Source: Nevskiales bacterium (GTDB lineage Bacteria; Pseudomonadota; Gammaproteobacteria; Nevskiales; Nevskiaceae). Taken from it: a stretch of 5,635 bases of DNA. Position 1 is the stretch's first letter. Every line of letters begins with the position of its first letter. Positions 1 through 5,635 of this stretch are shown piece after piece. Under the pieces are notes generated by a model. It did not search any database. It had not been told where the DNA came from and saw only the letters and a list, made by a program, of their open reading frames with translations. The translations under genes and the position numbers were made by a program. Where the stretch lies: contig JAKEEJ010000081.1 of NCBI GenBank assembly GCA_022616655.1, positions 1 to 5,635 of the forward strand, given 5' to 3'.

Positions 1-1205
1 AGGTACTGGCCATGCTTGAAGCCGCCGCCGAACAGCAGGATGGGCAAGTTGCGTGGGTCGTGGCTGCTGGCGTTGCCCAGATTGCTGCCGTAGAGCACCA
101 TCGTCCGATCCAGCAGGCTACTGCCCGCTTCGGGACTCTCTTTGAACTTCGTCAGAAAACCATGCAGCACTTTGAGTTCGGCGCGTTCGAGGATACGGAG
201 CTTCTTGATCTTGGCCGGGTCCTGCCCGTGATGGCTGAGGTTGTGACCGCTCTCGTCCACACCCGGAACCGGTGGCACACCAATCTGCGCCGCATCAATG
301 GCGAGGGTCACCAGCCGGGTGGAGTCGGTTTGCAGAGCCAAGTGCACCAGATCAAACAGCATTTGCGTGCGGCCCACGACGTCCGCACTGTCGGGATACT
401 CTTCCGGTGGATTCGCTTCCACCTTGGGCTTGGAGCGACGCAACCAGGCTTCCGCACTCTTGAGGCGCCCTTCCACTTCGCGCACGGCGCTGAAATACTG
501 ATCCAGTCGCTCACGGTCGCCCGCGCCGACACGGCTTTGCAGCGCGACGGTCTCCGCGCGCACGGTGTCGAGGATGCTGTGGCCATCTCGCAACTGCTGT
601 TCTTGTTCGCGGATTTCCTCCGACGTGCCCGTGACGAACAGCCGCCGGAAGACCACTGCCGGGTCCTTGTCCGGCGGCACCTGCACGCCATTGCGTGTCC
701 AGGACGCGCTGAGTTTGTTCGTGCTCAAGGCGAGAAACGGATACCGGGTTTGCGCGCCGATGCGTGGCGCCACCCGCTGGTCGAGCGAAACAGTGTTGCG
801 GAAGGCCGGCGTGCCCGAGTGCGGCGCCGCGGTCAGAAAGCTGGCTTCCGAGGTATGTCCACCGCCCGCCTGAGGGTGCGACAAACCGCTGAACACGGTG
901 AAGTCGGAGGCGGTGATCCGGGAGCTGCCTCCGGCGAGTTCCTGAAGGTAGGGCGTCAGCTCGAACCCACGCCCGGTCTTTTTCGGAAAGAGATCCGGGG
1001 CGTACAGGCCCAGGGTCTTGTTGATCAACACCATCCGGCGCGGCGGAGCCGCGGGGGCGGTGCTGGCAAAGACCGGCTGCATGGCCTCCAGCAACGGCAA
1101 CGACAAACCAACGCCCGCGGCACGCAGGAAAGTGCGGCGGGACAGCGCGCGTGTCCCCGGACGGAAGAACGGAGAAGAGGCGCGAGGGAGTGAGGGTGTC
1201 TTCAT
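1..1205 (-). CDS. DUF1552 family protein with Tat signal peptide (partial, 3' end beyond window)
   Basis: 401 codons are visible, reading off the left edge without a stop. The start is ATG at 1203-1205, with GGAGAG six bases upstream. The N-terminus carries a twin-arginine signal: S22-R23-R24-T25-F26-L27, then a hydrophobic stretch to about residue 47, with likely cleavage after V45-F46-A47. The mature part matches the DUF1552 family: RRMVLINKTLGLY near 56-68, FSGLSHPQAGGGHTSEASFL at 105-124, a charged helical middle (about 195-260, rich in E, R and Q), then DSTRLVTLAID (294-304), an ESGHNLSHHG segment (318-327) and LLDRTMVLYGSNLGNASSHD (364-383) followed by LPILLFGGGFKHGQ. The C-terminal motifs resemble those of DUF1501 proteins, which are thought to share an alkaline phosphatase/sulfatase-like fold; that link is inference. 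Family members usually run to roughly 430-460 residues, so only a short tail is missing. The gene lies 33 nt after the DUF1592 gene, the typical pairing. Biochemical function is unknown; it is probably exported folded. Confidence 0.93.
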   Translation of the reverse strand, partial: MKTPSLPRASSPFFRPGTRALSRRTFLRAAGVGLSLPLLEAMQPVFASTAPAAPPRRMVLINKTLGLYAPDLFPKKTGRGFELTPYLQELAGGSSRITASDFTVFSGLSHPQAGGGHTSEASFLTAAPHSGTPAFRNTVSLDQRVAPRIGAQTRYPFLALSTNKLSASWTRNGVQVPPDKDPAVVFRRLFVTGTSEEIREQEQQLRDGHSILDTVRAETVALQSRVGAGDRERLDQYFSAVREVEGRLKSAEAWLRRSKPKVEANPPEEYPDSADVVGRTQMLFDLVHLALQTDSTRLVTLAIDAAQIGVPPVPGVDESGHNLSHHGQDPAKIKKLRILERAELKVLHGFLTKFKESPEAGSSLLDRTMVLYGSNLGNASSHDPRNLPILLFGGGFKHGQY

Positions 1206-1211
1206 GGACAG

Positions 1212-1217
1212 CTCTCC
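1212..1217 (-). promoter_or_regulatory. Shine-Dalgarno GGAGAG of the DUF1552 gene
   Basis: CTCTCC on the plus strand reads GGAGAG, six bases before ATG 1203-1205. It lies in the 33-nt gap after the TAG stop of the DUF1592 gene, as expected for translation from a shared message. Confidence 0.8.
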
Positions 1218-1238
1218 AGCGTTGTCGTCAGGCCTGGG

Positions 1239-3746
1239 CTACTGGTTTAGAAACAGCGGGCTTTGCACAATCTCGTGTATCAGCGTGCGGAAACCGTGGG
1301 TCTGGGCACGTGTGCTGGCAACGATTTGTTCGACAGCGCTGCGGTCGGCGTACTGCGGGCCGGTGCCAGTAGCGTAGGTAATCAGATGCTGGGCCAGTGC
1401 GCGCACGAGTACGTCCGGTTTTGATACCAGCAGACGGCGAAACTCCAGGTAGCCCTCAAACGCCGGTCCTTGGTACATCTGGCCGCTGTCGTCCACCGCC
1501 GGACCAAGACTCACACGGATCGTCAACGGACCGCGTTTCGTGGGGTCCGCCAGGAACGTGCGGACATCGAATGTCAGTGGCTGTACGACTCTGATCTGCC
1601 CCTGTGCCTTGTCACCGACGGCGCGATAGCGGTCACGCCAACCGCCAATGACATCAAAACCCTCCAGTGCAAACCCCGGGGGATCGGTCTTCGTATGGCA
1701 GCTCGCGCAGATCGGCTGGTTGCGGTGTTGGACCAGCTGCTCGCGGATGGTTGTGGCACCGCGGATGTCCGGTTCAACGGCTGCCACCCCCGGCGGTGGC
1801 GGCGGCACGTGCTGACCGAGGATGTGCTCCGTGACCCACACGCCGCGCAGCACCGGGGAACTGGTGGTGCCGTTAGCAGTGACCTTCAGCACGCTGGCCT
1901 GGGCCAGCACTCCGCCCCGCACCGAATCGGGTGGGAGTTTTATTTTCTGAAACCGGATGCCCTTCACCCCCGGGATACCGTAGTGCTGGGCCAGCCGTTC
2001 GTTGAGCATCGCAAAGTCGGACTGCACGAAGTTGACGATGCTCAGGTCGTGCTTCAGCACCTCGTCAAAGAACAACCGGGTTTCCTGCACACTCGACCAC
2101 TCAATCAGTTGATCCCACTCCGGATACAGGTCTTTGTCCGGTGAGGTGGCGGTGATTTTCCGCAGGTCCAGCCACTGACCGGTGAAGCTTTCATTGAACG
2201 CCGCCGCCTTGGGGTCGTTGAGCAAGCGTTCGACCTGTGCCCGCAACACCGCCGACTGGCGCAACTGCCCCTGTGCCGCAAGACGGGTAAGCTCGTCGTC
2301 AGGCAGGGAACTCCACAGGAAATACGACAGCCGTGAGGCCAGCGCAAAATCATCCAGCGGCCCGGCGGGGGCATCGAGATACAGGAAATACGGCGAGCAC
2401 AGCGCTGCTTGCAGTGCCAGCTTGATGCTGGCGATCCAACCGGCGTCCCTTGCCTTCGCGTCGTAAATGGCCAGGTAGGGCCGCACCTCTGCCTCGCTCA
2501 CCGGACGGCGGAAGGCGCGGGGCAGAAAGCCGCGCAACACCCGCTCCGCATCGGCCCGCGTCGCTTTCGCAAGATTCAGATCGCCGAACAGCTTCTGATG
2601 CCCCGGTGTTGGCCATGAGTCGTAGAGCGGTCCTTCCACTTCCACCCATTCCATCGCCAGGCCCGGCCCTTGGTAGGTGTCTAGGTTCACGCGCCCCCCC
2701 ATAAGCGCTTTACCCGCCTCAAGGCCCAATCCTGTTCCTCCGGTAGCCAGGGGCGATACCCGCAGGGTTTGGCCTGGATGCAGATAGGTCGTCACTTCAA
2801 CCGTTGCGCCCTCAGGCGGGAACTCCGTGTACGCCACTAACCAATTGCTGATTTGATAGCGTTTATGACCGGCCGAGATGCGCGCCTCGAGCGTCTCACT
2901 GCCCCAGGCCCGTGCGCGGACACGAAAACGATACAGGCCCGACACGGGCGCACCATTGAATCCTATGATGGGATCCCCGGAAACGCTGAAAAATCGTACC
3001 AGTGCATCCGGCTGCTTACCAAAGAGCCAAGCCCTTTTCTTCTGCATGCCCGGGGGCATGGACATCTTCTCAAAGCGCTGCGGCAGCTTGGCTTTGAAAA
3101 CCTTTGGTGCCGGTCCCATGGCGATGGTTTCATCCAGGGCCGCCTGCGCCACGGCCAGGTAAGACTGCAAATGCTCCGCCGACACGCTCAGGGCAGAGCC
3201 GATTTTGTCGAAGCCCAGCGCCACGCCGTCTTCCGGCAGCTGAGAGCGGTAATCGTCCTGCACACCAAGCAGATCGCGCAGCGTGTTCTGATATTCATCG
3301 CGGTTGAGTCGGCGCGTCAGCGCACGACCCTCGCGCGCCTGCCCGGCAGCACTGGTCGTGCGCAAGCTGGTGTCGAGTGCGCCCAGGAATGCTTGTTTCT
3401 CCGCTTCCGGTGGGCGTGGCATCGGTTTCGGCGGCATCTCGCCGGCACGCACACGATCGTGCACCAGCGCCCACTTCTCGAACGAAGCGGGGTCCTGCAC
3501 CTCGAACTTCAAGGCCGTCAAATCCAGCCCGCCCGGCTTCAGCTGGGCGTTGTGACAGCCCACGCAATACTTGCCGGCGAACGACTTGAGGGTCGCCTCC
3601 GTAGCCGCGCTACCCGTCTTGGACGGCGCCTCCGCGGCCCTTGCCAACAACACGGCCGTGGCCAAGGGCACAACAACGGCCGCCAGTGCGATACCCGGTG
3701 CCGAGCTGAAATGAGCCAGTTTCTTCCAATCCAGCATGAAAATCAT
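1239..3746 (-). CDS. Secreted c-type cytochrome-like DUF1587/DUF1595/DUF1592/DUF1588/DUF1585 protein
   Basis: This 835-residue protein has an N-terminal signal or anchor (hydrophobic about 17-38, possible cleavage after A38-E39-A40). A Planctomycete-type cytochrome c segment follows, with C61-V-G-C64-H65 and a GEMPPKPMP stretch at 102-110 that may give the axial Met. Then come DUF1587 (about 142-205, RALTRRLNRDEYQNTLRDLLG start), a beta-rich stretch (about 268-371, SGLYRFRVRARA), DUF1595 (about 399-460, FLPRAFRRPVSEAEV), DUF1592 (about 468-595, ASRLSYFLWSSLPDDEL), DUF1588 (about 608-710, with C680-A-S-C683-H684 before TDPPGFALEGFD) and DUF1585 (about 762-833, ending IVQSPLFLNQ). Two CxxCH motifs imply up to two covalently bound haems, so it is probably an extracytoplasmic redox protein; substrate unknown. 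The chosen ATG lies 9 nt after GGAGG; an in-frame Met at residue 4 is less well placed. The length and domain order are complete, with no frameshift. It stands directly upstream of its DUF1552 partner. Confidence 0.95.
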   Translation of the reverse strand: MIFMLDWKKLAHFSSAPGIALAAVVVPLATAVLLARAAEAPSKTGSAATEATLKSFAGKYCVGCHNAQLKPGGLDLTALKFEVQDPASFEKWALVHDRVRAGEMPPKPMPRPPEAEKQAFLGALDTSLRTTSAAGQAREGRALTRRLNRDEYQNTLRDLLGVQDDYRSQLPEDGVALGFDKIGSALSVSAEHLQSYLAVAQAALDETIAMGPAPKVFKAKLPQRFEKMSMPPGMQKKRAWLFGKQPDALVRFFSVSGDPIIGFNGAPVSGLYRFRVRARAWGSETLEARISAGHKRYQISNWLVAYTEFPPEGATVEVTTYLHPGQTLRVSPLATGGTGLGLEAGKALMGGRVNLDTYQGPGLAMEWVEVEGPLYDSWPTPGHQKLFGDLNLAKATRADAERVLRGFLPRAFRRPVSEAEVRPYLAIYDAKARDAGWIASIKLALQAALCSPYFLYLDAPAGPLDDFALASRLSYFLWSSLPDDELTRLAAQGQLRQSAVLRAQVERLLNDPKAAAFNESFTGQWLDLRKITATSPDKDLYPEWDQLIEWSSVQETRLFFDEVLKHDLSIVNFVQSDFAMLNERLAQHYGIPGVKGIRFQKIKLPPDSVRGGVLAQASVLKVTANGTTSSPVLRGVWVTEHILGQHVPPPPPGVAAVEPDIRGATTIREQLVQHRNQPICASCHTKTDPPGFALEGFDVIGGWRDRYRAVGDKAQGQIRVVQPLTFDVRTFLADPTKRGPLTIRVSLGPAVDDSGQMYQGPAFEGYLEFRRLLVSKPDVLVRALAQHLITYATGTGPQYADRSAVEQIVASTRAQTHGFRTLIHEIVQSPLFLNQ

Positions 3747-3750
3747 GAGA

Positions 3751-3775
3751 TGTTTCCTCCGTTTTCAGGGAAACA
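3751..3775 (-). promoter_or_regulatory. Inverted repeat overlapping the ribosome binding site of the cytochrome-like gene
   Basis: TGTTTCC at 3751-3757 and GGAAACA at 3769-3775 are perfect reverse complements of seven bases, separated by eleven. In the transcript the stem would hold the end of GGAGG and the bases before the start codon, with the rest of the Shine-Dalgarno sequence in the loop. The stem is fairly AU-rich and so modest in strength. It starts one base after the GC-rich hairpin, which could allow coaxial stacking. A role in limiting translation is inference. Confidence 0.45.
3756..3760 (-). promoter_or_regulatory. Shine-Dalgarno GGAGG of the cytochrome-like gene
   Basis: CCTCC on the plus strand reads GGAGG, nine bases before ATG 3744-3746 and eighteen before the alternative ATG 3735-3737, favouring the first. 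Its last two G residues fall in the 3' arm of the inverted repeat at 3751-3775. Confidence 0.8.
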
Positions 3776-3776
3776 G

Positions 3777-3794
3777 GTGGGCGGTCCCGCCCAC
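3777..3794 (-). promoter_or_regulatory. GC-rich perfect inverted repeat in the 106-nt intergenic gap
   Basis: GTGGGCGGTCCCGCCCAC has arms of eight bases with a two-base centre (in RNA, a seven-pair stem with a four-base loop). In the minus-strand transcript it lies about 16 nt before the Shine-Dalgarno sequence of the cytochrome-like gene. No U-run follows it, so it is not a canonical intrinsic terminator. It could be an mRNA processing or stability hairpin, an attenuator part, or a protein operator; the sequence alone does not decide. Confidence 0.55.
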
Positions 3795-3852
3795 GCACCT
3801 CATCAATAACGCTTGAAGGTCTTTTTGGATTACAAGGCCCCGGAAACGAAGC

Positions 3853-4896
3853 TTAGTTTTTAAGCAGCAGGCCCAGAAAGGTATCGTCCTGATAACGGTC
3901 GCGCTGGGTATCGCCCTGCCGGACGATGACCATATTCAATGAAGGGATCATGTACAGGCGGCTTTTGCCTGCTCCGAGCGCACCGAACAGGTCCGGATAT
4001 CCGCCCCGGTAAATCCATCCGGCTTTGTCGCCCGAATCGGATTTCTGCTGGGCCACGCCTGCCGAGCCCTGACCCCCCGGAACATTCAGCCACATCGCCA
4101 GTCCGTGGCCGGGGTTGGCTCCGGAGGGTTTTAATATCTCCTCCATCAGATCTTTGCGGATCAGTTGCTTGCCGTTCCACTCGCCTTTCTGCAACAGAAA
4201 CTGGCCATATTTGACCCATTCGCGGGCCGTCAGGTAGGCCCCATTGGGGATGTGGGGGTTGCCCGATTCGTCAAACGTCCATTTGCCGATGGTCACGCCA
4301 ATGGGGTTCAGGATGCGTTCCTTGAGGTAGTCCAGAGGGGTCTGTTTTTTCTCCGTCAGCTTGCGTTTCATGATTTCGCCCAGCACGTAGTACGCGCTGG
4401 GGCCATAGGAAAATTTCTCCCCGGGTTCGTTAATCACTCGTACGCCTATCGCGTGTTTGTACAAATCCGGCACCAGTGTCGGCCGGTCGTGCCCCTGGAG
4501 GTTGGTGATGTCCTGCACCAGCCCGGGACTGAGGGTCAGCAGGTGCCGCAGGGTGATCCTGCTTTTGCGTGGATCGTTCTTCCATTCGGGCAGTGTCTTA
4601 CTGGCCAGTTCGTCATACGATTCGATGAGTCCGTCTTCCATCATGGCGGCAATCACCGGGCCCCAGAACCCCTTGGTGGCGCTGTGCAGGTGGTTGGCGC
4701 TGTCGGCGTCAAAACCGTTGTCGTAGCGTTCGAAGGCGATCTTGCCGTCCACCATCACCAGCACCGCGCGGCCACCGTTCTTGGCCGAGTAGTCGGCGGC
4801 TTTTTTATAGTGCTCCTCAGACGGCCCTGACTCGCGGGCTGCAAGTCCGCTGCCAAAACACACCGCCAGAATGGCCATCATCGTGCGTACGTTCAT
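3853..4896 (-). CDS. Secreted serine hydrolase, beta-lactamase / penicillin-binding (class C-like) family
   Basis: The protein has 347 residues. The start is ATG at 4894-4896, five bases after GAGGAG. The frame stays open further upstream to 5124, but that extension overlaps the preceding gene and has no secretion signal, so it was rejected. Residues 1-20 look like a Sec signal peptide (MNVRTMMAILAVCFGSGLAA, cut near A20); C13 does not sit in a good lipobox. The nucleophile motif is S72-A-T-K75 in NHLHSATKGFWGPVI. RHLLTLSPGL (117-126) is the usual helix after it. The second motif is F162-S-Y164-G-P-S-A-Y-Y-V-L-G, where Y164 fits the general base but Pro replaces the usual Asn of YxN. The C-terminal strand region LFGALGAGKSRLYMIPSLNMVIVRQG (303-328) matches the final motif of esterase/6-aminohexanoate hydrolase-like members. 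It is probably a periplasmic esterase, amidase or peptidase; the substrate cannot be read from sequence, and there is no evidence that it degrades antibiotics. Confidence 0.92.
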   Translation of the reverse strand: MNVRTMMAILAVCFGSGLAARESGPSEEHYKKAADYSAKNGGRAVLVMVDGKIAFERYDNGFDADSANHLHSATKGFWGPVIAAMMEDGLIESYDELASKTLPEWKNDPRKSRITLRHLLTLSPGLVQDITNLQGHDRPTLVPDLYKHAIGVRVINEPGEKFSYGPSAYYVLGEIMKRKLTEKKQTPLDYLKERILNPIGVTIGKWTFDESGNPHIPNGAYLTAREWVKYGQFLLQKGEWNGKQLIRKDLMEEILKPSGANPGHGLAMWLNVPGGQGSAGVAQQKSDSGDKAGWIYRGGYPDLFGALGAGKSRLYMIPSLNMVIVRQGDTQRDRYQDDTFLGLLLKN

Positions 4897-4901
4897 GGGT
4901 G

Positions 4902-4907
4902 CTCCTC
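4902..4907 (-). promoter_or_regulatory. Shine-Dalgarno GAGGAG that decides the serine hydrolase start
   Basis: CTCCTC on the plus strand reads GAGGAG on the coding strand, five bases before ATG 4894-4896. It supports this start over any upstream start in the same open frame, and the peptide that follows is a good signal peptide. Confidence 0.85.
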
Positions 4908-4928
4908 GTTTTCCGTCGCCAGAACCTG

Positions 4929-5635
4929 TCAGCGCCGCTCTCCCGCATGCAGGGCGACCAGGCCGGTGGCGAAGAATACCAGCCACACAAGAGCCGTGAG
5001 AACGAACGTGCCCATAAAGGCTGCGGTGGAAACCCACAACAGATGCAACAGGGAAAACGGCTGCTGGGTCAACAGAATAAAGGCGATCCCAAACCCCCAC
5101 CACGCCAGCGTCGTAAGATGCCACGCGGAGCGAAGCGCGCAGGCCGTGGCTTTCGGCCTGCCGAACAGGCGCGGCAGATCTTTTCGACGGAAAAGCCGCA
5201 TCAGAACCAAACGTTCGCCCAGGATCGAATGGGCGAGACCGATGAAGAATGCAAGACCGGCGGCGAAACGCAGCCAGCCGGTCATAAGAAAATCCAGCCG
5301 GTCTTTGAGTTGCGTGTGCACCCGGCGGTAACGGGCCGTGATTTCTTGCTGCTGTTCGGGCGGCAGATTCTGGAATTCGCCGTAGCGTTTCAGCAACTGC
5401 TGGCGCTGCTCGGGCGACAGACGCAGGAACTGCTCGCGCTTGCGGATGGCCTCCTGGCGCTGCTCGGGTGTCATCTGCTCCCAGAGTTTCATGCGTTCGC
5501 GCAACTTGGTCTGCTGCTCGGGCGCCAGCGCCAGCCAGCGCGAGGTTCCCTCCAGCAGTTCTTTCTGCGTTTCTTCGGGAAGCCTGTGCCAGTTCCGTTT
5601 TACGCCCCCGAGCAGCACTTGCTGGTCGCCGCTGA
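4929..5635 (-). CDS. DUF3106-like repeat protein fused to a polytopic membrane domain (partial, 5' end beyond window)
   Basis: The frame is open to the right edge. A GTG at 5616-5618 could start a 229-residue protein, but it lacks a Shine-Dalgarno sequence and the frame continues upstream as S-G-D-Q-Q, so a start outside the window is likelier. Numbering from that GTG: residues 10-99 are five 18-residue repeats with W/F at 10, 28, 46, 64 and 82, a Leu/Met three further on and Glu six further on (W..L.PEQ pattern), typical of DUF3106. Residues about 114-132, 163-183 and 190-224 are hydrophobic and give three or four membrane helices. The segments AHSILGERLVLMRLFRRKDL and AWHLTTLAWWGFG resemble a small family of uncharacterised bacterial membrane proteins that I recognise only by pattern. 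Charged residues R141, R144, R145, K146 lie between helices 1 and 2. Function is unknown. It ends 32 nt before the serine hydrolase start and is probably co-transcribed with it. Confidence 0.85.
   Translation of the reverse strand, partial: SGDQQVLLGGVKRNWHRLPEETQKELLEGTSRWLALAPEQQTKLRERMKLWEQMTPEQRQEAIRKREQFLRLSPEQRQQLLKRYGEFQNLPPEQQQEITARYRRVHTQLKDRLDFLMTGWLRFAAGLAFFIGLAHSILGERLVLMRLFRRKDLPRLFGRPKATACALRSAWHLTTLAWWGFGIAFILLTQQPFSLLHLLWVSTAAFMGTFVLTALVWLVFFATGLVALHAGERR
5322..5591 (-). repeat. Five tandem 18-codon (54-bp) coding repeats
   Basis: The plus-strand string TCGGG, reverse complement of the conserved Pro-Glu codons, recurs at 5356, 5410, 5464 and 5518, exactly 54 bases apart; the fifth, most diverged copy has it at 5575. 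At protein level every unit begins with Trp or Phe and carries L/M at +3 and Glu at +6. Eighteen residues equal five alpha-helical turns, so the units would put the aromatic residues on one helix face. Confidence 0.85.

Noticed and set aside
12..1193. 393-codon open frame on the plus strand
   Set aside because: It is antisense to the DUF1552 gene, its translation is rich in Arg, His and Gln with no family motif, and the minus strand gives an unmistakable DUF1552 protein with a Tat signal and ribosome binding site.
1470..2144. 224-codon open frame on the plus strand
   Set aside because: Antisense shadow over the well-conserved DUF1592, DUF1588 and DUF1585 coding region.
3777..3794. Intrinsic terminator after the serine hydrolase gene
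   Set aside because: The stem is strong, but the transcript continues with CUGUUUCCCUGAAAA rather than a U-run, and it sits close to the next ribosome binding site; it is kept only as a hairpin of unknown role.
2853..3809. 318-codon open frame on the plus strand
   Set aside because: It is antisense to the N-terminal half of the cytochrome-like gene, has low-complexity composition with no recognisable domain, and is explained by codon bias of the real gene.
3795..3852. Possible sigma-70 promoter (TTGTAA with a downstream TTATTG-like box)
   Set aside because: Spacing is near 20 bases and the -10 match is poor, so no promoter can be supported.
4165..4830. 221-codon open frame on the plus strand
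   Set aside because: Antisense shadow of the serine hydrolase, opposite its catalytic motifs; no ribosome binding site or domain seen.
4858..4860. Lipoprotein cysteine (C13) in the serine hydrolase signal
   Set aside because: The preceding residues L-A-V do not fit a good lipobox, since Val sits at -1, and position 13 is too early for a normal lipoprotein signal.
4897..5124. 76-residue N-terminal extension of the serine hydrolase frame
   Set aside because: It overlaps the end of the membrane-protein gene in another frame, has no family similarity, and would bury the signal peptide and strong Shine-Dalgarno sequence found at the downstream ATG.

Overview
The window holds four protein-coding genes, all read from the minus strand, packed tightly and together covering nearly the whole sequence. 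In transcription order (right to left) they are: a membrane protein with an N-terminal DUF3106-like repeat (open at the right edge), a secreted serine hydrolase of the beta-lactamase/penicillin-binding fold, a multidomain secreted c-type cytochrome-like protein of the DUF1587/DUF1592/DUF1588/DUF1585 family, and its usual partner, a Tat-exported DUF1552 protein (open at the left edge). I found no RNA gene, insertion sequence, CRISPR array or classical terminator.

The DUF1592 + DUF1552 pair with Planctomycete-type cytochrome motifs, together with the high GC content, suggests a Planctomycetota/Verrucomicrobiota-type genome. Acidobacteriota, Myxococcota or some Gammaproteobacteria carry similar pairs and cannot be excluded. 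The assignment is inference from family distribution, not from a marker gene.

Layout. Positions 4929-5635 encode five 18-residue repeats followed by a polytopic membrane domain. After a 32-nt gap comes the serine hydrolase (3853-4896), whose start is set by a strong Shine-Dalgarno sequence. A 106-nt gap (3747-3852) contains two abutting inverted repeats, the second overlapping the ribosome binding site of the next gene. The 835-residue cytochrome-like protein follows (1239-3746), then a 33-nt gap and the DUF1552 gene (1-1205).

The last two genes form a clear two-gene unit: a Sec-type protein with two CxxCH haem-attachment motifs and a Tat-exported partner, both predicted to act outside the cytoplasm. 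Their substrate is unknown. The serine hydrolase may be co-transcribed with them, but the longer gap with hairpins makes a separately controlled unit equally possible. All long open frames on the plus strand are antisense shadows.
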